Shown here piece by piece: positions 34,403 to 43,450 of a DNA stretch of 64,000 bases. The translations under genes were made by a program, and so were the position numbers. Under the pieces are notes generated by a model, which saw nothing but the letters and a program-made list of their open reading frames with translations, made no database searches and was not told where the DNA came from. The stretch covers positions 2,485,501 through 2,549,500 of the forward strand of contig NC_007722.1 in the NCBI RefSeq assembly GCF_000013005.1, given 5' to 3'. Source of the stretch: Erythrobacter litoralis HTCC2594 (GTDB taxonomy: Bacteria; Pseudomonadota; Alphaproteobacteria; Sphingomonadales; Sphingomonadaceae). The first letter of the stretch is position 1; each line of letters begins with the position of its first letter.

Positions 34403-36155
34403 CCCGCCAGATGCGGAAGGTCTCGGGCGTATCGAGATCGACCGGCTCGAGCCAGTCCGGCGGTGTGCCATCGCGCAGGGCCGACGCAAGGCTGCCGTCG
34501 CCACCGCGTTTAACGTAAATATCCGGCTCGACCAGGTCGGTGCACATGACGAGATAGCGCGCGCCGTGCCTCTCGATGATCGGGCGGGCATCCTCCGGCG
34601 TGCCGGTGAACGCGGTGATCACGTCTTTCATCGCCAGTTCCGCGCGGTGGTGCCCGGTCGCCACGACGGCGTGGGGCGATCGCTGCAGGATTGCCGGGCC
34701 GATATCGAGCGGGGCGAAGATCGTTGCCGTGTCCAGTCGGCCCAGCGCGTCGGCGCTGTCGAACAGGTCGCAGGAAGACATCCCGATGCCGCCGACATCG
34801 CTCCCGCCGGTCGAGGCGAGCAGGCGCTGTGCCGCCAGATAGGGCGCGGAAGGGATCAGCACGAGCGCCATGCCGAGGATCACGCCAATCCGCTGCAGGG
34901 GCCTTTCCATGCGGCGAAACGCTTCGAGACCGCGTTTGAGCAGATAGCCGAGCGGCAAGGCGGCCATGACCGAAGCGAAAGCCATCGAGCGCCAGACGAA
35001 CAGGCCGAGCAGCAGCGTTCCGGCAAAGACCAGCACGTAGTCGCTCCACCAGCCGCGCTTCCAGCCTTCGGCCTTGCGCCACAGGTGGATGGCGATGGCG
35101 AAGCCGCCAACTATCTGCAGCAATTGCGGGTAGACCAATGCCGGCTGGTCCCAGATCGGGCGCCCTTCGAGCACATTCGCATACCAATAGTCGCGCAGCA
35201 GCGGGTCGAGCGCGCCGAAGGGCGTGCGCAGGCATTGCGGCGAGGCGAGGCCGAAAGCGGCAATTCCGGCAAGTCCGGCCATGCCGAGGCCCACCACCAC
35301 AATCGGCCACGGCAGGCGCGGCAGCAGCGACAGCGCCGTGACGCCTCCCGCCGCGATAGCGAAGAAGCCGATATGTGGCAGTGTCAGGGCGTCACAATAC
35401 AGCGCGAGGTCGGCGAAACCGCGGGTCGCGGCAAAGATCACGGCAAGCGAGATTGCCAGCGACTGGAGATATCCGACCAGCCAAAAGCGCTGCTTTGCGT
35501 CGCGCAACCAGCGCAGCGCCAGCACAGCGCCGAACAGGGCCGCGATGGGTAGCAATTCGAGCGAGATCGCGATGCCTAGCGCCACGGCGAGGCCCGCCAA
35601 TGCACCGCCTTTCCAGCCCGTGCGGCCGTTGATCGCCCACATTGCGCCGATGACGGCACAGATCTGCCAGCCATGGTGATCGATCCTCAGCGGCTGGAAC
35701 TGGAACACCAGCAGCGCGAGAAAGCCCATTGCCAGGCACGCGAGGCCCGCGGTCTCGACATCGAACAGCCGCCACGCCATCCGTCCGACGAACAGCATGG
35801 AAACGAGAAGCGCGAGTAGTGGCACCAGCACCACGCCGACCAATTCGGCGAGCGGTTGACCGAGCAGCGGCGTGAGCCCGCCGATGACGACGAGCAGCGG
35901 TATATCGACCAGCCGCGACCAGTGCATCGGCACCGTGCCCGTCGGATCGATCCGGTGCTGCTTCAGGTCAAACCAGCTCTGTCCGGCAAGCAGATCGCGG
36001 ACCTGGACCAGCCGCAGCACGTCGTCGGGATCGGGGAAGCGCCCCAAGAGTATGTTCTGCATCGACACCGCGACCAGCAGCACGCAGACCAGCAGCCACG
36101 CCGCAAGGATGCGCCGCAGCGGGTGTTCGCCGGCTCGGAGGCGGCGGTCTTCCAT
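34389..36155 (-). CDS. large polytopic membrane protein, GT-C-like layout
   Basis: A 588-residue inner-membrane protein with about 12 hydrophobic segments in the first 430 residues, then a soluble C-terminal domain of roughly 150 residues. An early periplasmic-loop motif is DPDDVLRLVQVRDLLAGQSWFD followed shortly by MHWSRLVD. An Asp-rich first loop after the first membrane span resembles glycosyltransferases of the GT-C fold that use polyprenyl-linked sugars. It is the last gene of an operon with GtrA and an FAD oxidoreductase, four bases after GtrA. A glycan-transfer role is inferred; the family is not certain. Confidence 0.68.
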   Translation of the reverse strand: MEDRRLRAGEHPLRRILAAWLLVCVLLVAVSMQNILLGRFPDPDDVLRLVQVRDLLAGQSWFDLKQHRIDPTGTVPMHWSRLVDIPLLVVIGGLTPLLGQPLAELVGVVLVPLLALLVSMLFVGRMAWRLFDVETAGLACLAMGFLALLVFQFQPLRIDHHGWQICAVIGAMWAINGRTGWKGGALAGLAVALGIAISLELLPIAALFGAVLALRWLRDAKQRFWLVGYLQSLAISLAVIFAATRGFADLALYCDALTLPHIGFFAIAAGGVTALSLLPRLPWPIVVVGLGMAGLAGIAAFGLASPQCLRTPFGALDPLLRDYWYANVLEGRPIWDQPALVYPQLLQIVGGFAIAIHLWRKAEGWKRGWWSDYVLVFAGTLLLGLFVWRSMAFASVMAALPLGYLLKRGLEAFRRMERPLQRIGVILGMALVLIPSAPYLAAQRLLASTGGSDVGGIGMSSCDLFDSADALGRLDTATIFAPLDIGPAILQRSPHAVVATGHHRAELAMKDVITAFTGTPEDARPIIERHGARYLVMCTDLVEPDIYVKRGGDGSLASALRDGTPPDWLEPVDLDTPETFRIWRVRPE

Positions 36156-36159
36156 GGGT

Positions 36160-36612
36160 CTAGCCTGCGTGGCGGAACACGACCTTGCTGCGCAGCAGCC
36201 AGGTCAGGGAGAAGCTGGCGCCGACGGCTACCAGCTTGGCAAGCCGCGGATCGATACCGACCCATTCGCCCACGCCGACAATGGCAGTGGTCAAGGCGAG
36301 GCCTGCCAGGGCCGATCCGACGAACATCGCTTTCTGCTTGGTCCGCTCTACCCCGCGCTCGGCCACGCGGCCTGTAAACACCGTGCGGCTCGAGAGGAGC
36401 CAGTGCGCAAGGATGCCGAGCGAATAGCCGATCGCCGATGCAGCGACGGCGGGCACTCCCGACGACAGCAGAGCGAGGAAGCTGCCGATATCGACGGCAA
36501 GGGCTCCGACGCTGGCAATGAGATAGCGCACCAGCACGACGTCCTTGAGGCGATGGAGCCCATGTTTGAGGGGGGCCGTCATCGGCGCTGTCTCCTTCGC
36601 AACCTCAGTCAT
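36160..36612 (-). CDS. GtrA family membrane protein
   Basis: A 150-residue protein with four hydrophobic segments (RYLIASVGALAVDIGSFLAL, VAASAIGYSLGILAHWLLS, a third around ALAGLALTTAIVGVG, and a fourth near VGASFSLTWLL). The pattern and the final RSKVVFR match GtrA proteins, which are thought to flip polyprenyl-linked sugars. Its start overlaps the FAD-oxidoreductase stop by one base. Position and length are normal for the family. Confidence 0.88.
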   Translation of the reverse strand: MTEVAKETAPMTAPLKHGLHRLKDVVLVRYLIASVGALAVDIGSFLALLSSGVPAVAASAIGYSLGILAHWLLSSRTVFTGRVAERGVERTKQKAMFVGSALAGLALTTAIVGVGEWVGIDPRLAKLVAVGASFSLTWLLRSKVVFRHAG

Positions 36613-38213
36613 CAGGCGACGCGGCGGTCGGCGGCGGTTTCATCCGCATCCGCTTCGACGATCCGCTCGGGCACGTCGCGCATCGAGTTGAGCGCGGCGG
36701 CTTGGTCTTCGGACACCTGCTCGCGGGCCGGCAGCGCCTTCTCAGCACCTTCATCGCCAGCTTCGTGATATTCGGCGTCTTCGTTGACGCACCAGATGTC
36801 GTAGACGCGCTCGCCGGCGAGGATGTTCTCGACCGTCAGCATGGCGGTCATCATCGCGTGGTCCTGGTTGTTGTAGCGGTGCATGCCGTTGCGGCCGACC
36901 AGGTGCAGCGTCTGATATTTGTGCTCCAGCTCGCCGCGCATGGCAGCGACATTGGCGGCGTAGTCCTCGTCATAGACCGGATACGCCTTTTCCTGCCGCA
37001 CAACCGCGCCGCCCTTGACCTTGGCCGGATCGAGCAGGCCGAGCGTCTTCATTTCAGTGGTAGCAAGGTCGACCAAATCGGCATCGGCCATGTCCCAGAG
37101 GCCGTCGCCCTCGAAGCAGAAATATTCGAGTCCGACACAGGCCATTTTCTCGTCCGGGATCATCTCGGGCGACCAGCTGCGGAAGTTCTGAACGCGGCCG
37201 ACCTGTACCTTGCTGTCGTGGATATAGATCCAGTTGTCCGGGAACAGGTCTTCGCCTTCCACCATCAGGGCGACAGTCAGGAAGTCGCGATACTTGAGGT
37301 TCGAACCGTTCCAGCTCGTTTCGGGCAGCGGGTGCAAACGCGCACCCAGCTCGCGCATCGGGGCAGAGCTGATGGCATGGCCGGCCTTGACGACGACCTT
37401 GTCGCCATCCTTGTTGGTGGCCGACATGCGCCAGCCGCCTTCACCGTCGGCAGCGAGTTGCTCGAGACCATAGCCCATGATGACCTGGCCCTTGCCGGTG
37501 GCGACGATCTTGTCGCGTGCGGCTTCCCACATCATGCCCGGGCCCTGCCGCGGGTAGCGGAAGGTTTCGAGAAGGGTCTTGGTTTCCATGCCGTCGTTGG
37601 GCTTCTTGTTGAGGCCGAGCGAGCGCTTGAGACCGTCGGTCACCGCGCTCCAGAGCGAGAGGCCCTTGATGCGCTGCGCGGCCCAGTCGGCGCTCATTTC
37701 GTCGCAGGGCATGCCCCACACCTTCTCGGTATAGGTCTTGAAGAAGATCGAATAGAGCTTCTGGCCGAACTGGTTGGTGGTCCAGTCCTCGAAGCTCTTC
37801 ACGGTCTTGATCGGGAATGCCTTGTACCAGAGGTAGCTCGCCATGCAGGCGGTCGAGCGCAGGATGCCGAGGTTCGACAGCGCTTCGAAAGCGCGCAGCG
37901 GGTAGCTGTAGAACTTGCCTTCGTAATAGATGCGGCTCATCCGCGGGCGCTGGATGAAATCGTCGGGCAGGATCTCGTTCCACAGGTCGACGACAGCAGC
38001 GCTCTTCGAGAAGAAGCGGTGCCCGCCGATATCGAAGCGGTAGCCTTCGTGTTCGACGGTGCGGCTGATGCCACCCACATAGGTCTCGTCTTTCTCGATG
38101 ATGGCGACGCTCTTGCCGGCCTTGGTCAGCAGGTATCCTGCGGTCAGGCCTGCCGGGCCTGCCCCGATGATGGCTACGTCGACATTCAGTTCGCGAGAAG
38201 TGGCGTTGTGCAT
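36612..38213 (-). CDS. FAD-dependent oxidoreductase, UDP-galactopyranose mutase-like/amine oxidase fold
   Basis: A 533-residue flavoprotein. The FAD motif is VAIIGAGPAGLTAGYLL at residues 13-29, then KDETYVGGISRTV and FDIGGHRFFSKS. The sequence between residues 80 and 200 resembles NAD(P)-binding proteins of the protoporphyrinogen oxidase or UDP-galactopyranose mutase clan. The C-terminal part has VGRNGMHRYNNQDHAM, the clan's flavin-contact motif. With GtrA and the membrane protein in the same operon, a role in modifying a lipid-linked sugar is likely. The precise reaction is unknown. Confidence 0.83.
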   Translation of the reverse strand: MHNATSRELNVDVAIIGAGPAGLTAGYLLTKAGKSVAIIEKDETYVGGISRTVEHEGYRFDIGGHRFFSKSAAVVDLWNEILPDDFIQRPRMSRIYYEGKFYSYPLRAFEALSNLGILRSTACMASYLWYKAFPIKTVKSFEDWTTNQFGQKLYSIFFKTYTEKVWGMPCDEMSADWAAQRIKGLSLWSAVTDGLKRSLGLNKKPNDGMETKTLLETFRYPRQGPGMMWEAARDKIVATGKGQVIMGYGLEQLAADGEGGWRMSATNKDGDKVVVKAGHAISSAPMRELGARLHPLPETSWNGSNLKYRDFLTVALMVEGEDLFPDNWIYIHDSKVQVGRVQNFRSWSPEMIPDEKMACVGLEYFCFEGDGLWDMADADLVDLATTEMKTLGLLDPAKVKGGAVVRQEKAYPVYDEDYAANVAAMRGELEHKYQTLHLVGRNGMHRYNNQDHAMMTAMLTVENILAGERVYDIWCVNEDAEYHEAGDEGAEKALPAREQVSEDQAAALNSMRDVPERIVEADADETAADRRVA

Positions 38214-38300
38214 GTTTGCCCCCGGTTGTGATCTGTTGACCGGGGAGTGAAGGAAAATGGTTAGGGAGGTGTTAACGCCCGCCGGGAAAAGCGCCGGTGC

Positions 38301-38924
38301 TCAGCTGCGAGGCAGCCCGTGCAAGCGCCCGAGGGCCATGGCGAATTCGCGAAAGGTAAAGGTATCCTCGAACACCAGCCCGTGAACCTTGCCCTGTCGC
38401 CACAACACCTTGGCATGGACGGTCGGCAGGATTTCGCTCTCCATCTTCACCAGCTGGAACCTCGCGAACGAGGCCGGGCTGCGGATACAGGCCCCCTGCT
38501 GGGAAATATTGATCGAAGTCGCCTCGACCCGGACGAGGCCGCTGCTGACCTGGATCGGGACATCCAGATCGACGCGGAACTGGCGCCGCGGAAATTGCGG
38601 ATCGTGCGCGAGAAAGGCAGCAAGGTCGATCGGCCCGGCGAAACGGAAGCCCGCCTCTTCATCGTTTGCCCACACCTGTTCGAGCGGAATCGGGCGGGCT
38701 TCGATGATTTCGAGCCGGACATCGGTGCACGCCGGGAGGGGATGGAAGATTTTCACCCTCACGCCGGTCTGCGAAATGTCCCGCACGACGCACAGAAACT
38801 GGCCCTGCGCGGTCAGCAACCGCGCCTGGCGCAGCATCAACGTATAGCGCGGAGCGGCGCGCTGCTCGGCAGGCTCAGCACTATCGTTCAGCGCAAGCGG
38901 CTGTGAATTGGATGCGACCATCAT
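38301..38924 (-). CDS. PilZ domain protein with two PilZ-like repeats
   Basis: About 207 residues. An N-terminal PilZ-like domain (residues 24-100) has RAAPRYTLMLRQARLL and a VRDISQTGVRVKI segment. A second (115-200) has RRQFRVDLDVPIQV and ATSINISQQGACI. The RxxxR and NxSxxG motifs are the c-di-GMP contacts: domain 1 has DISQTG and domain 2 NISQQG, and both keep an Arg-rich start. It may therefore bind c-di-GMP and control motility or exopolysaccharide. ATG 38924 is chosen over GTG 38942 because GGAAAG precedes it. The sequence 38943-39037 upstream holds nothing I can identify. Confidence 0.78.
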   Translation of the reverse strand: MMVASNSQPLALNDSAEPAEQRAAPRYTLMLRQARLLTAQGQFLCVVRDISQTGVRVKIFHPLPACTDVRLEIIEARPIPLEQVWANDEEAGFRFAGPIDLAAFLAHDPQFPRRQFRVDLDVPIQVSSGLVRVEATSINISQQGACIRSPASFARFQLVKMESEILPTVHAKVLWRQGKVHGLVFEDTFTFREFAMALGRLHGLPRS

Positions 38925-39037
38925 GTCTTTCCGTATAACCACACGGAATGATTAGGCGGCTATGGCGGACAAAGTTCTAACGATCCGTTACGTAGATGGC
39001 CCGGTGGCGCAGGATGCAGTTTTGTAGTGGTCGACAC

Positions 39038-39274
39038 TTCGCTTGCGCTTGGTAGTTTCAGCGCAAAACCGTCCCCCGGACTGCGTTCTGCCCGCCTCCT
39101 CCCGCGCTTGCGCTTGGGAGTTTCCTGGCCAATCCAGTCCCCCCGGACAGTCGCGCGTGCTGCCTCCCGCGCTTGCGCTTGGGAGTTTTCAGGCCAATCC
39201 AGTCCCCCGGACTGGATTGAGTCACAACCCTTCGCTTGCGCTCGGGAGTATGAGCGCAAAACCGTCCCCCGGAC
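39038..39274. repeat. four imperfect tandem repeats of 63-65 bases
   Basis: Four copies start at about 39038, 39103, 39168 and 39231. Each has the block GCTTGCGCTTGGGAGTTT, a variable middle and a closing CCCCCGGAC. Copies 1 and 4 share AGCGCAAAACCGTCCCCCGG; copies 2 and 3 share GGCCAATCCAGTCCCCCGGA. The ends of copies 3 and 4 are perfect palindromes (CCAGTCC/GGACTGG and AAAACCGTCC/GGACGGTTTT). The array lies between the PilZ gene and tRNA-Leu, with no coding potential. Confidence 0.85.
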
Positions 39275-39280
39275 GGTTTT
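39258..39280 (-). terminator. terminator of tRNA-Leu
   Basis: A perfect ten-base stem AAAACCGTCC / GGACGGTTTT with a three-base loop lies 13 bases beyond the 3' end of tRNA-Leu, ending TTTTG on the minus strand. It doubles as the end of repeat copy 4. Confidence 0.75.
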
Positions 39281-39293
39281 GTCTGGCTGAAAG

Positions 39294-39379
39294 TGGTGCG
39301 GGTGGTGGGACTCGAACCCACACGAGCCAAAGCTCAGGGGATTTTAAGTCCCCGGCGTCTACCATTCCGCCACACCCGC
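39294..39379 (-). tRNA. tRNA-Leu (anticodon TAA)
   Basis: The minus strand begins GCGGGTGTGGCGGAATGG and pairs with CACCCGC at the 3' end. The anticodon arm GGGGACTTAAAATCCCC carries TAA, which reads UUA (and UUG). A 13-base variable arm (TGAGCTTTGGCTC) is long, as expected for class II tRNA-Leu. The T-loop is GTTCGAGTC. The genomic sequence encodes the CCA end. Confidence 0.97.
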
Positions 39380-39471
39380 GAACCCGTCGTCGCGATGGGG
39401 ATCGCCCATGCGCGAGCGATCCCTAGCGGGATGCCGGAAGCTATGAAAGATACGTTGTCCGGTGCGCGCGC

Positions 39472-39750
39472 TTACTCGTTGAGCGCGTTGCGCATTTCCT
39501 TGCCCGGTTTGAAATAGGGCACGCGCTTGGCCGGCACACTGACCGGTTCGCCGGTGCGCGGGTTGCGCCCTTGCCGCGCTTCGCGTTCGCGGGTCGAGAA
39601 TGCCCCGAAGCCGCGCAGTTCGACGCGCCCGCCTTCCACCAGCCTGCGCGAGATTTCGTCGAAGAAGATGTCGACGACTTGCTCAATCTCTTCCGCGCGC
39701 AAATCCGGATTGTCGCGCGCCAAAGCCTGAAGCAGTTCCGAACGGATCAT
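39472..39750 (-). CDS. ihfB: integration host factor subunit beta
   Basis: A 92-residue DNA-bending protein of the HU/IHF family, forming a heterodimer with IhfA. It has MIRSELLQALARDNPDL, VELRGFGAFSTREREARQ and GRNPRTGEPVSVPAKRVPYF, the beta-arm with the tip Pro. The C-terminus ends KPGKEMRNAL. Length and motif order favour the beta subunit. It stands between tRNA-Leu and a GntR-type regulator, all on the minus strand. The 164 bases upstream, up to 39914, show no clear feature. Confidence 0.93.
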   Translation of the reverse strand: MIRSELLQALARDNPDLRAEEIEQVVDIFFDEISRRLVEGGRVELRGFGAFSTREREARQGRNPRTGEPVSVPAKRVPYFKPGKEMRNALNE

Positions 39751-39914
39751 ATTTTTCTCCCGACCATCTCACCCGATGAGCACGGTCAGCCTGTGTGGGC
39801 CCCACTCCCGAAAATATCCAGCAGCGGCTTAGCCCCTGCCGGAAAGTCAGATAATGGCAGAACCACGGCCCTCGCGCAAACCGAAGCCCGAAAATTTCAG
39901 AAAACTGTTGCGGC

Positions 39915-40271
39915 TCAAACAGTTTCGGCACGCCCGGTAGCGAGAAGTTGCGCCGTATCGAGGCCCAAACGCCTGATCCGCGACCGGATTTCCGGCCATT
40001 CCTCGGCCAGGAATACGTCGCGCTCGGCCTTGCGCAGTTTCTCCGCCGCACCCTCCACGACATACATGCCGACGCCGCGCTGCACCTCGACCAGCCCGTC
40101 GTTCTGGAATTGCTGGTAGGCCTTGGCGACAGTGAGGGGGTTCGCGCCCTGCTCGGCCGCAAAGGCCCGAACCGAAGGCAGCATGTCGCCCTCCCCATAA
40201 CGGCCTTCCATGATGGCGGCGGCGATGATGTCGCGCAGGCGCAGGTAGACGGGGCGGCTCGAAGTACTCAT
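39915..40271 (-). CDS. GntR-family regulator, YtrA type
   Basis: A 118-residue regulator consisting mainly of a winged helix-turn-helix (RPVYLRLRDIIAAAIMEGRY, then LPSVRAFAAEQGANPLTVAKAYQQ) and a short C-terminal helix pair. The lack of a large effector domain is typical of the YtrA subfamily, which is small and self-regulating. ATG 40271 is chosen over an upstream start, since the frame before it looks like promoter: TTGACC and TATTAT lie 20-45 bases upstream. It is divergent from the peptide transporter at 40460, and the 188-base gap holds the promoters of both. Confidence 0.85.
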   Translation of the reverse strand: MSTSSRPVYLRLRDIIAAAIMEGRYGEGDMLPSVRAFAAEQGANPLTVAKAYQQFQNDGLVEVQRGVGMYVVEGAAEKLRKAERDVFLAEEWPEIRSRIRRLGLDTAQLLATGRAETV

Positions 40272-40459
40272 GGGTGCTTCAGTGCCATAATACACCGTGT
40301 CAGGTCAAGGGAGTGATACCCGGGGGTTTGCCGGGAAAAGCGGTTTCGCCTGAAACAATATCTTCACATCGGCAAAACAGCCGCTAGGGTGCGCCGTTTG
40401 AAAAGGGCCGGGGGAGATGCGGCCCGTATTCGGGTTCAAAACGAGAGGCTTTTCGCACA

Positions 40460-42031
40460 ATGGCAACGCAATCCATGCCGCATGGGGATTCCGCGGGGAC
40501 GATCCTGGGTCATCCCAAGGGGCTATTCGTCCTGTTCTTCGCCGAAATGTGGGAGCGCTTCTCCTACTACGGCATGCGGGCGCTGCTGATTTTCTACCTG
40601 ACCAAGCACTGGCTGTTTTCGGACAGCGAGAGCGGCATCATCTACGGTGCCTACACCGCGCTGGTCTACATCACCCCGGTGGTCGGCGGGTACATGGCCG
40701 ATAAATATCTCGGACAGAGGAAGGCGGTCGCCTTCGGGGCCGTCTTGCTGACGCTGGGTCACTTTTTCATGGCGTTCGAGGGCGCTCCGGCTGCGGGCAA
40801 TGTCGATAATCCCGTCATCTATGTGTTCTGGCTCGCGCTCGCGCTGATCATCGTCGGCTCGGGCTTTCTGAAGGCCAACATTTCGGTGATCGTCGGCCAG
40901 CTCTATCCGCGCACCGATGTGCGCCGCGACGGGGCCTATACGATCTTCTACATGGGCATTAACCTCGGCGCCGCGATCGGTTCGCTGCTGTGCGGCTATA
41001 TCGGGGAAACCTATGGCTGGGCCTACGGTTTCGGGCTGGCCGGCATCGGCATGCTGCTGGGCCTGATCGTCTTTACCTGGGGCAAGCCGCTGCTGCTCGG
41101 CAGGGGCGAGCCGCCCAAGCCGCTGGCCAAGAGCACCGAATGGACGATGTACGGCATCGGGTTCGTGCTTGTCGCAATCTGCTGGGCGCTGATCCAGTAC
41201 CAGTCGGTGGTCGGCTGGCTCCTCGGCGGGTTCGGCCTGGTGCTCGTTTCCTATGTCATCGGTACTGCGGTGACCAAGCTGGAGCCGGACGATCGCGACC
41301 GCATCTTTGCGGCCCTGTTCCTGATCCTGACCTCGATCATCTTCTGGGCGTTGTTCGAGCAGGCGGGCTCTTCGCTCAACCTGTTCACCGATCGGCACGT
41401 GGACCGCGGCGGCGTGCCCGCCTCGACCTTCCAGTCGATCAACGCGATCTACATCATCCTGCTCGCCCCGGTGTTCGCCACAGCGTGGACGTGGCTGGGC
41501 CGCAAGGGGATGGAGCCGTCCTCGCCCTTCAAGTTCGGGCTTGGCGTCATCCAGGTCGGGCTTGGCTTCCTGGTGCTGGTCTGGGGTGCCAATTCGGTCG
41601 GCATCGACGTGCCGACGCCGGTGATCTTCATCTTCCTGATCTACCTGTTGCACACCACCGGTGAGCTGTGCCTCAGCCCGGTCGGCCTGTCGGCCATGAA
41701 CCGGCTGGCCCCGGCCCATATGGCATCGCTCATCATGGGCACCTGGTTCTTCGCATCGGCCACCGGCAATTTCGCCGCCGGCCTGATCGCGGCGGCGACG
41801 GGTGCCGAAGGCGTCGGCGAAGAAGCCGGCAAGCAGGTCGTGCTGGATGTCTATTCGACCGTCGGCTGGGTCGCCGTCGGTGTCGGCATCGGCGTGCTGG
41901 TCATCAGCCCCTTCGTCAAGAAGCTGATGCATCTCGACACGCTCAAGGACGACGAACTGGAGGGCGCTGCCGAAGCAGGTTACGAACCGCAGGAAGCGGG
42001 CGTCCATCCGACCACGCGTCCGGCTCGGTAA
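40460..42031 (+). CDS. POT-family proton-coupled di-/tripeptide transporter
   Basis: A 523-residue MFS transporter of the POT/PTR2 family, 12-14 membrane segments, importing small peptides with protons. The family signatures are MWERFSYYGMRALL near residue 30 (the ExxER-like proton region reads EMWERF), TPVVGGYMADKYLGQR in loop 2-3, and MGINLGAAIG. The second half contains FEQAGSSLNLF and the terminal GELCLSPVGLSAMNRLAP. The gene is alone on the strand. The N-terminal 20 residues are hydrophilic. Confidence 0.91.
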   Translation: MATQSMPHGDSAGTILGHPKGLFVLFFAEMWERFSYYGMRALLIFYLTKHWLFSDSESGIIYGAYTALVYITPVVGGYMADKYLGQRKAVAFGAVLLTLGHFFMAFEGAPAAGNVDNPVIYVFWLALALIIVGSGFLKANISVIVGQLYPRTDVRRDGAYTIFYMGINLGAAIGSLLCGYIGETYGWAYGFGLAGIGMLLGLIVFTWGKPLLLGRGEPPKPLAKSTEWTMYGIGFVLVAICWALIQYQSVVGWLLGGFGLVLVSYVIGTAVTKLEPDDRDRIFAALFLILTSIIFWALFEQAGSSLNLFTDRHVDRGGVPASTFQSINAIYIILLAPVFATAWTWLGRKGMEPSSPFKFGLGVIQVGLGFLVLVWGANSVGIDVPTPVIFIFLIYLLHTTGELCLSPVGLSAMNRLAPAHMASLIMGTWFFASATGNFAAGLIAAATGAEGVGEEAGKQVVLDVYSTVGWVAVGVGIGVLVISPFVKKLMHLDTLKDDELEGAAEAGYEPQEAGVHPTTRPAR

Positions 42032-42067
42032 TCTCATCCTCGTAAAGTCACCAAGGGGGTCATCACT

Positions 42068-43450
42068 ATGCGTCTAGCTGCGCTTCTCGCTTGCGGAGGC
42101 GCACTGGCGCTGGCCGCCTGTTCCGCCACGACCGGCACGGGATCGGATGCCGAAAGCGCCTCCGCCTCCGATCCTTCGGTGGGTGCCGACGGCAGGGCGC
42201 CGTTCGCATCGACCTACCGCCGCTATCCCGGCGTGCCGACCGCGCTGGTCGGGGCCACCGTGTTCGACGGTGCCGGTGGGCGGATCGATAACGGCATCGT
42301 GCTGTTCGCCGATGGCGAGGTCGTCGGCATCGGCGATGCGAGTCTCGCCATCCCCGCGGGCTACACGCAGATCGACGGTAGCGGGAAATTCGTCACCCCC
42401 GGTATTATCGATATCCATAGCCACCTCGGCGACTACCCTTCGCCCAGCGTGCCGGCGCATTCTGATGGCAACGAGGCGACCAGCCCCACAACGCCCGACG
42501 TCTGGGCCGAGCATTCGGTCTGGCCGCAGGACCCCGGCTTCAGCCGCGCCCTGGCCAATGGCGGGGTCACGAGCCTGCAAATCCTGCCCGGCTCGGCCAA
42601 CCTTGTCGGCGGACGCTCGGTGACGCTCAAGAACGTCTACAGCCGCACCGTGCAGGGCATGAAATTTCCCGGCGCGCCCTACGGCATGAAGATGGCCTGC
42701 GGGGAAAACCCCAAGCGGGTCTATGGCGGGCGCGGGCGCATGCCGTCGACCCGGATGGGCAATTTCGCCGTCAACCGCCAGACCTGGCTCGATGCCAAGG
42801 CCTATGACGGCAAGAAGCGCGACCTCGCCAAGGAAACGCTCAAGGGCGTGCTCGACGGTGAGATCCTCGTCCACAACCACTGCTACCGCGCCGACGAGAT
42901 GGCGCTGGTGATGGATATGGCGAAAGAGATGGGATACCGCGTCTCCGCCTTCCACCATGCCGTCGAAGCCTACAAGATCGGCGACCTGCTGCGCGACAAC
43001 GACGTGTGCAGCGCGATCTGGGCCGACTGGTACGGCTTCAAGATGGAAAGCTATGACGGCATTCCGGAAAACGCCGCCTTCCTGCAACGCGAAGGCGCCT
43101 GCGTGGTCATCCATTCCGACAGCGACCGCGAGATCCAGCGGCTGAACCAGGAGGCTGCAAAGGCGCAGGCCGCGGGGCGTCGCCTCGGCATCGATATCAG
43201 CGATGCAACCGTCATCGGCTGGATTACCCTCAATCCTGCGAAAGCGATGGGGGTCGATGCCATGACCGGCAGCCTGGAGGCGGGCAAGATGGCCGACGTG
43301 GTGCTGTGGAACGGCAACCCGCTGAGCGTCTATTCGCGGCCCGAGAAAGTGTGGGTCGACGGCGCGCTGCTGTACGATGCGATCGACCGCAAACGGCGGC
43401 CGGTGAGCGATTTCGAGCTCGGCCAGCCCGGCGAAGGAGATGTGAAATGA
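42068..43450 (+). CDS. amidohydrolase, lipoprotein
   Basis: A 460-residue metal-dependent hydrolase of the imidazolonepropionase-like group. The first 17 residues (MRLAALLACGGALALAAC) form a lipoprotein signal, so the enzyme is envelope-anchored. The HxH metal site is IDIHSHLGDY; VHNHCY and AFHHAVEAYK hold further His, and the late Asp is in VIHSDSDREI. The start is preceded by AAGGGGGTC. Its stop overlaps the start of the next amidohydrolase gene. The substrate may be a peptide-like or cyclic amide, but is unknown. Confidence 0.86.
   Translation: MRLAALLACGGALALAACSATTGTGSDAESASASDPSVGADGRAPFASTYRRYPGVPTALVGATVFDGAGGRIDNGIVLFADGEVVGIGDASLAIPAGYTQIDGSGKFVTPGIIDIHSHLGDYPSPSVPAHSDGNEATSPTTPDVWAEHSVWPQDPGFSRALANGGVTSLQILPGSANLVGGRSVTLKNVYSRTVQGMKFPGAPYGMKMACGENPKRVYGGRGRMPSTRMGNFAVNRQTWLDAKAYDGKKRDLAKETLKGVLDGEILVHNHCYRADEMALVMDMAKEMGYRVSAFHHAVEAYKIGDLLRDNDVCSAIWADWYGFKMESYDGIPENAAFLQREGACVVIHSDSDREIQRLNQEAAKAQAAGRRLGIDISDATVIGWITLNPAKAMGVDAMTGSLEAGKMADVVLWNGNPLSVYSRPEKVWVDGALLYDAIDRKRRPVSDFELGQPGEGDVK

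Noticed and set aside
39038..39274. CRISPR array
   Set aside because: Only four imperfect units occur, the spacers are not unique sequences, repeat parts differ between copies, and no cas gene is near.
39294..39379. tRNA-Leu as an integration site for a mobile element
   Set aside because: No integrase, no repeated tRNA 3' end and no foreign base composition were seen around it.
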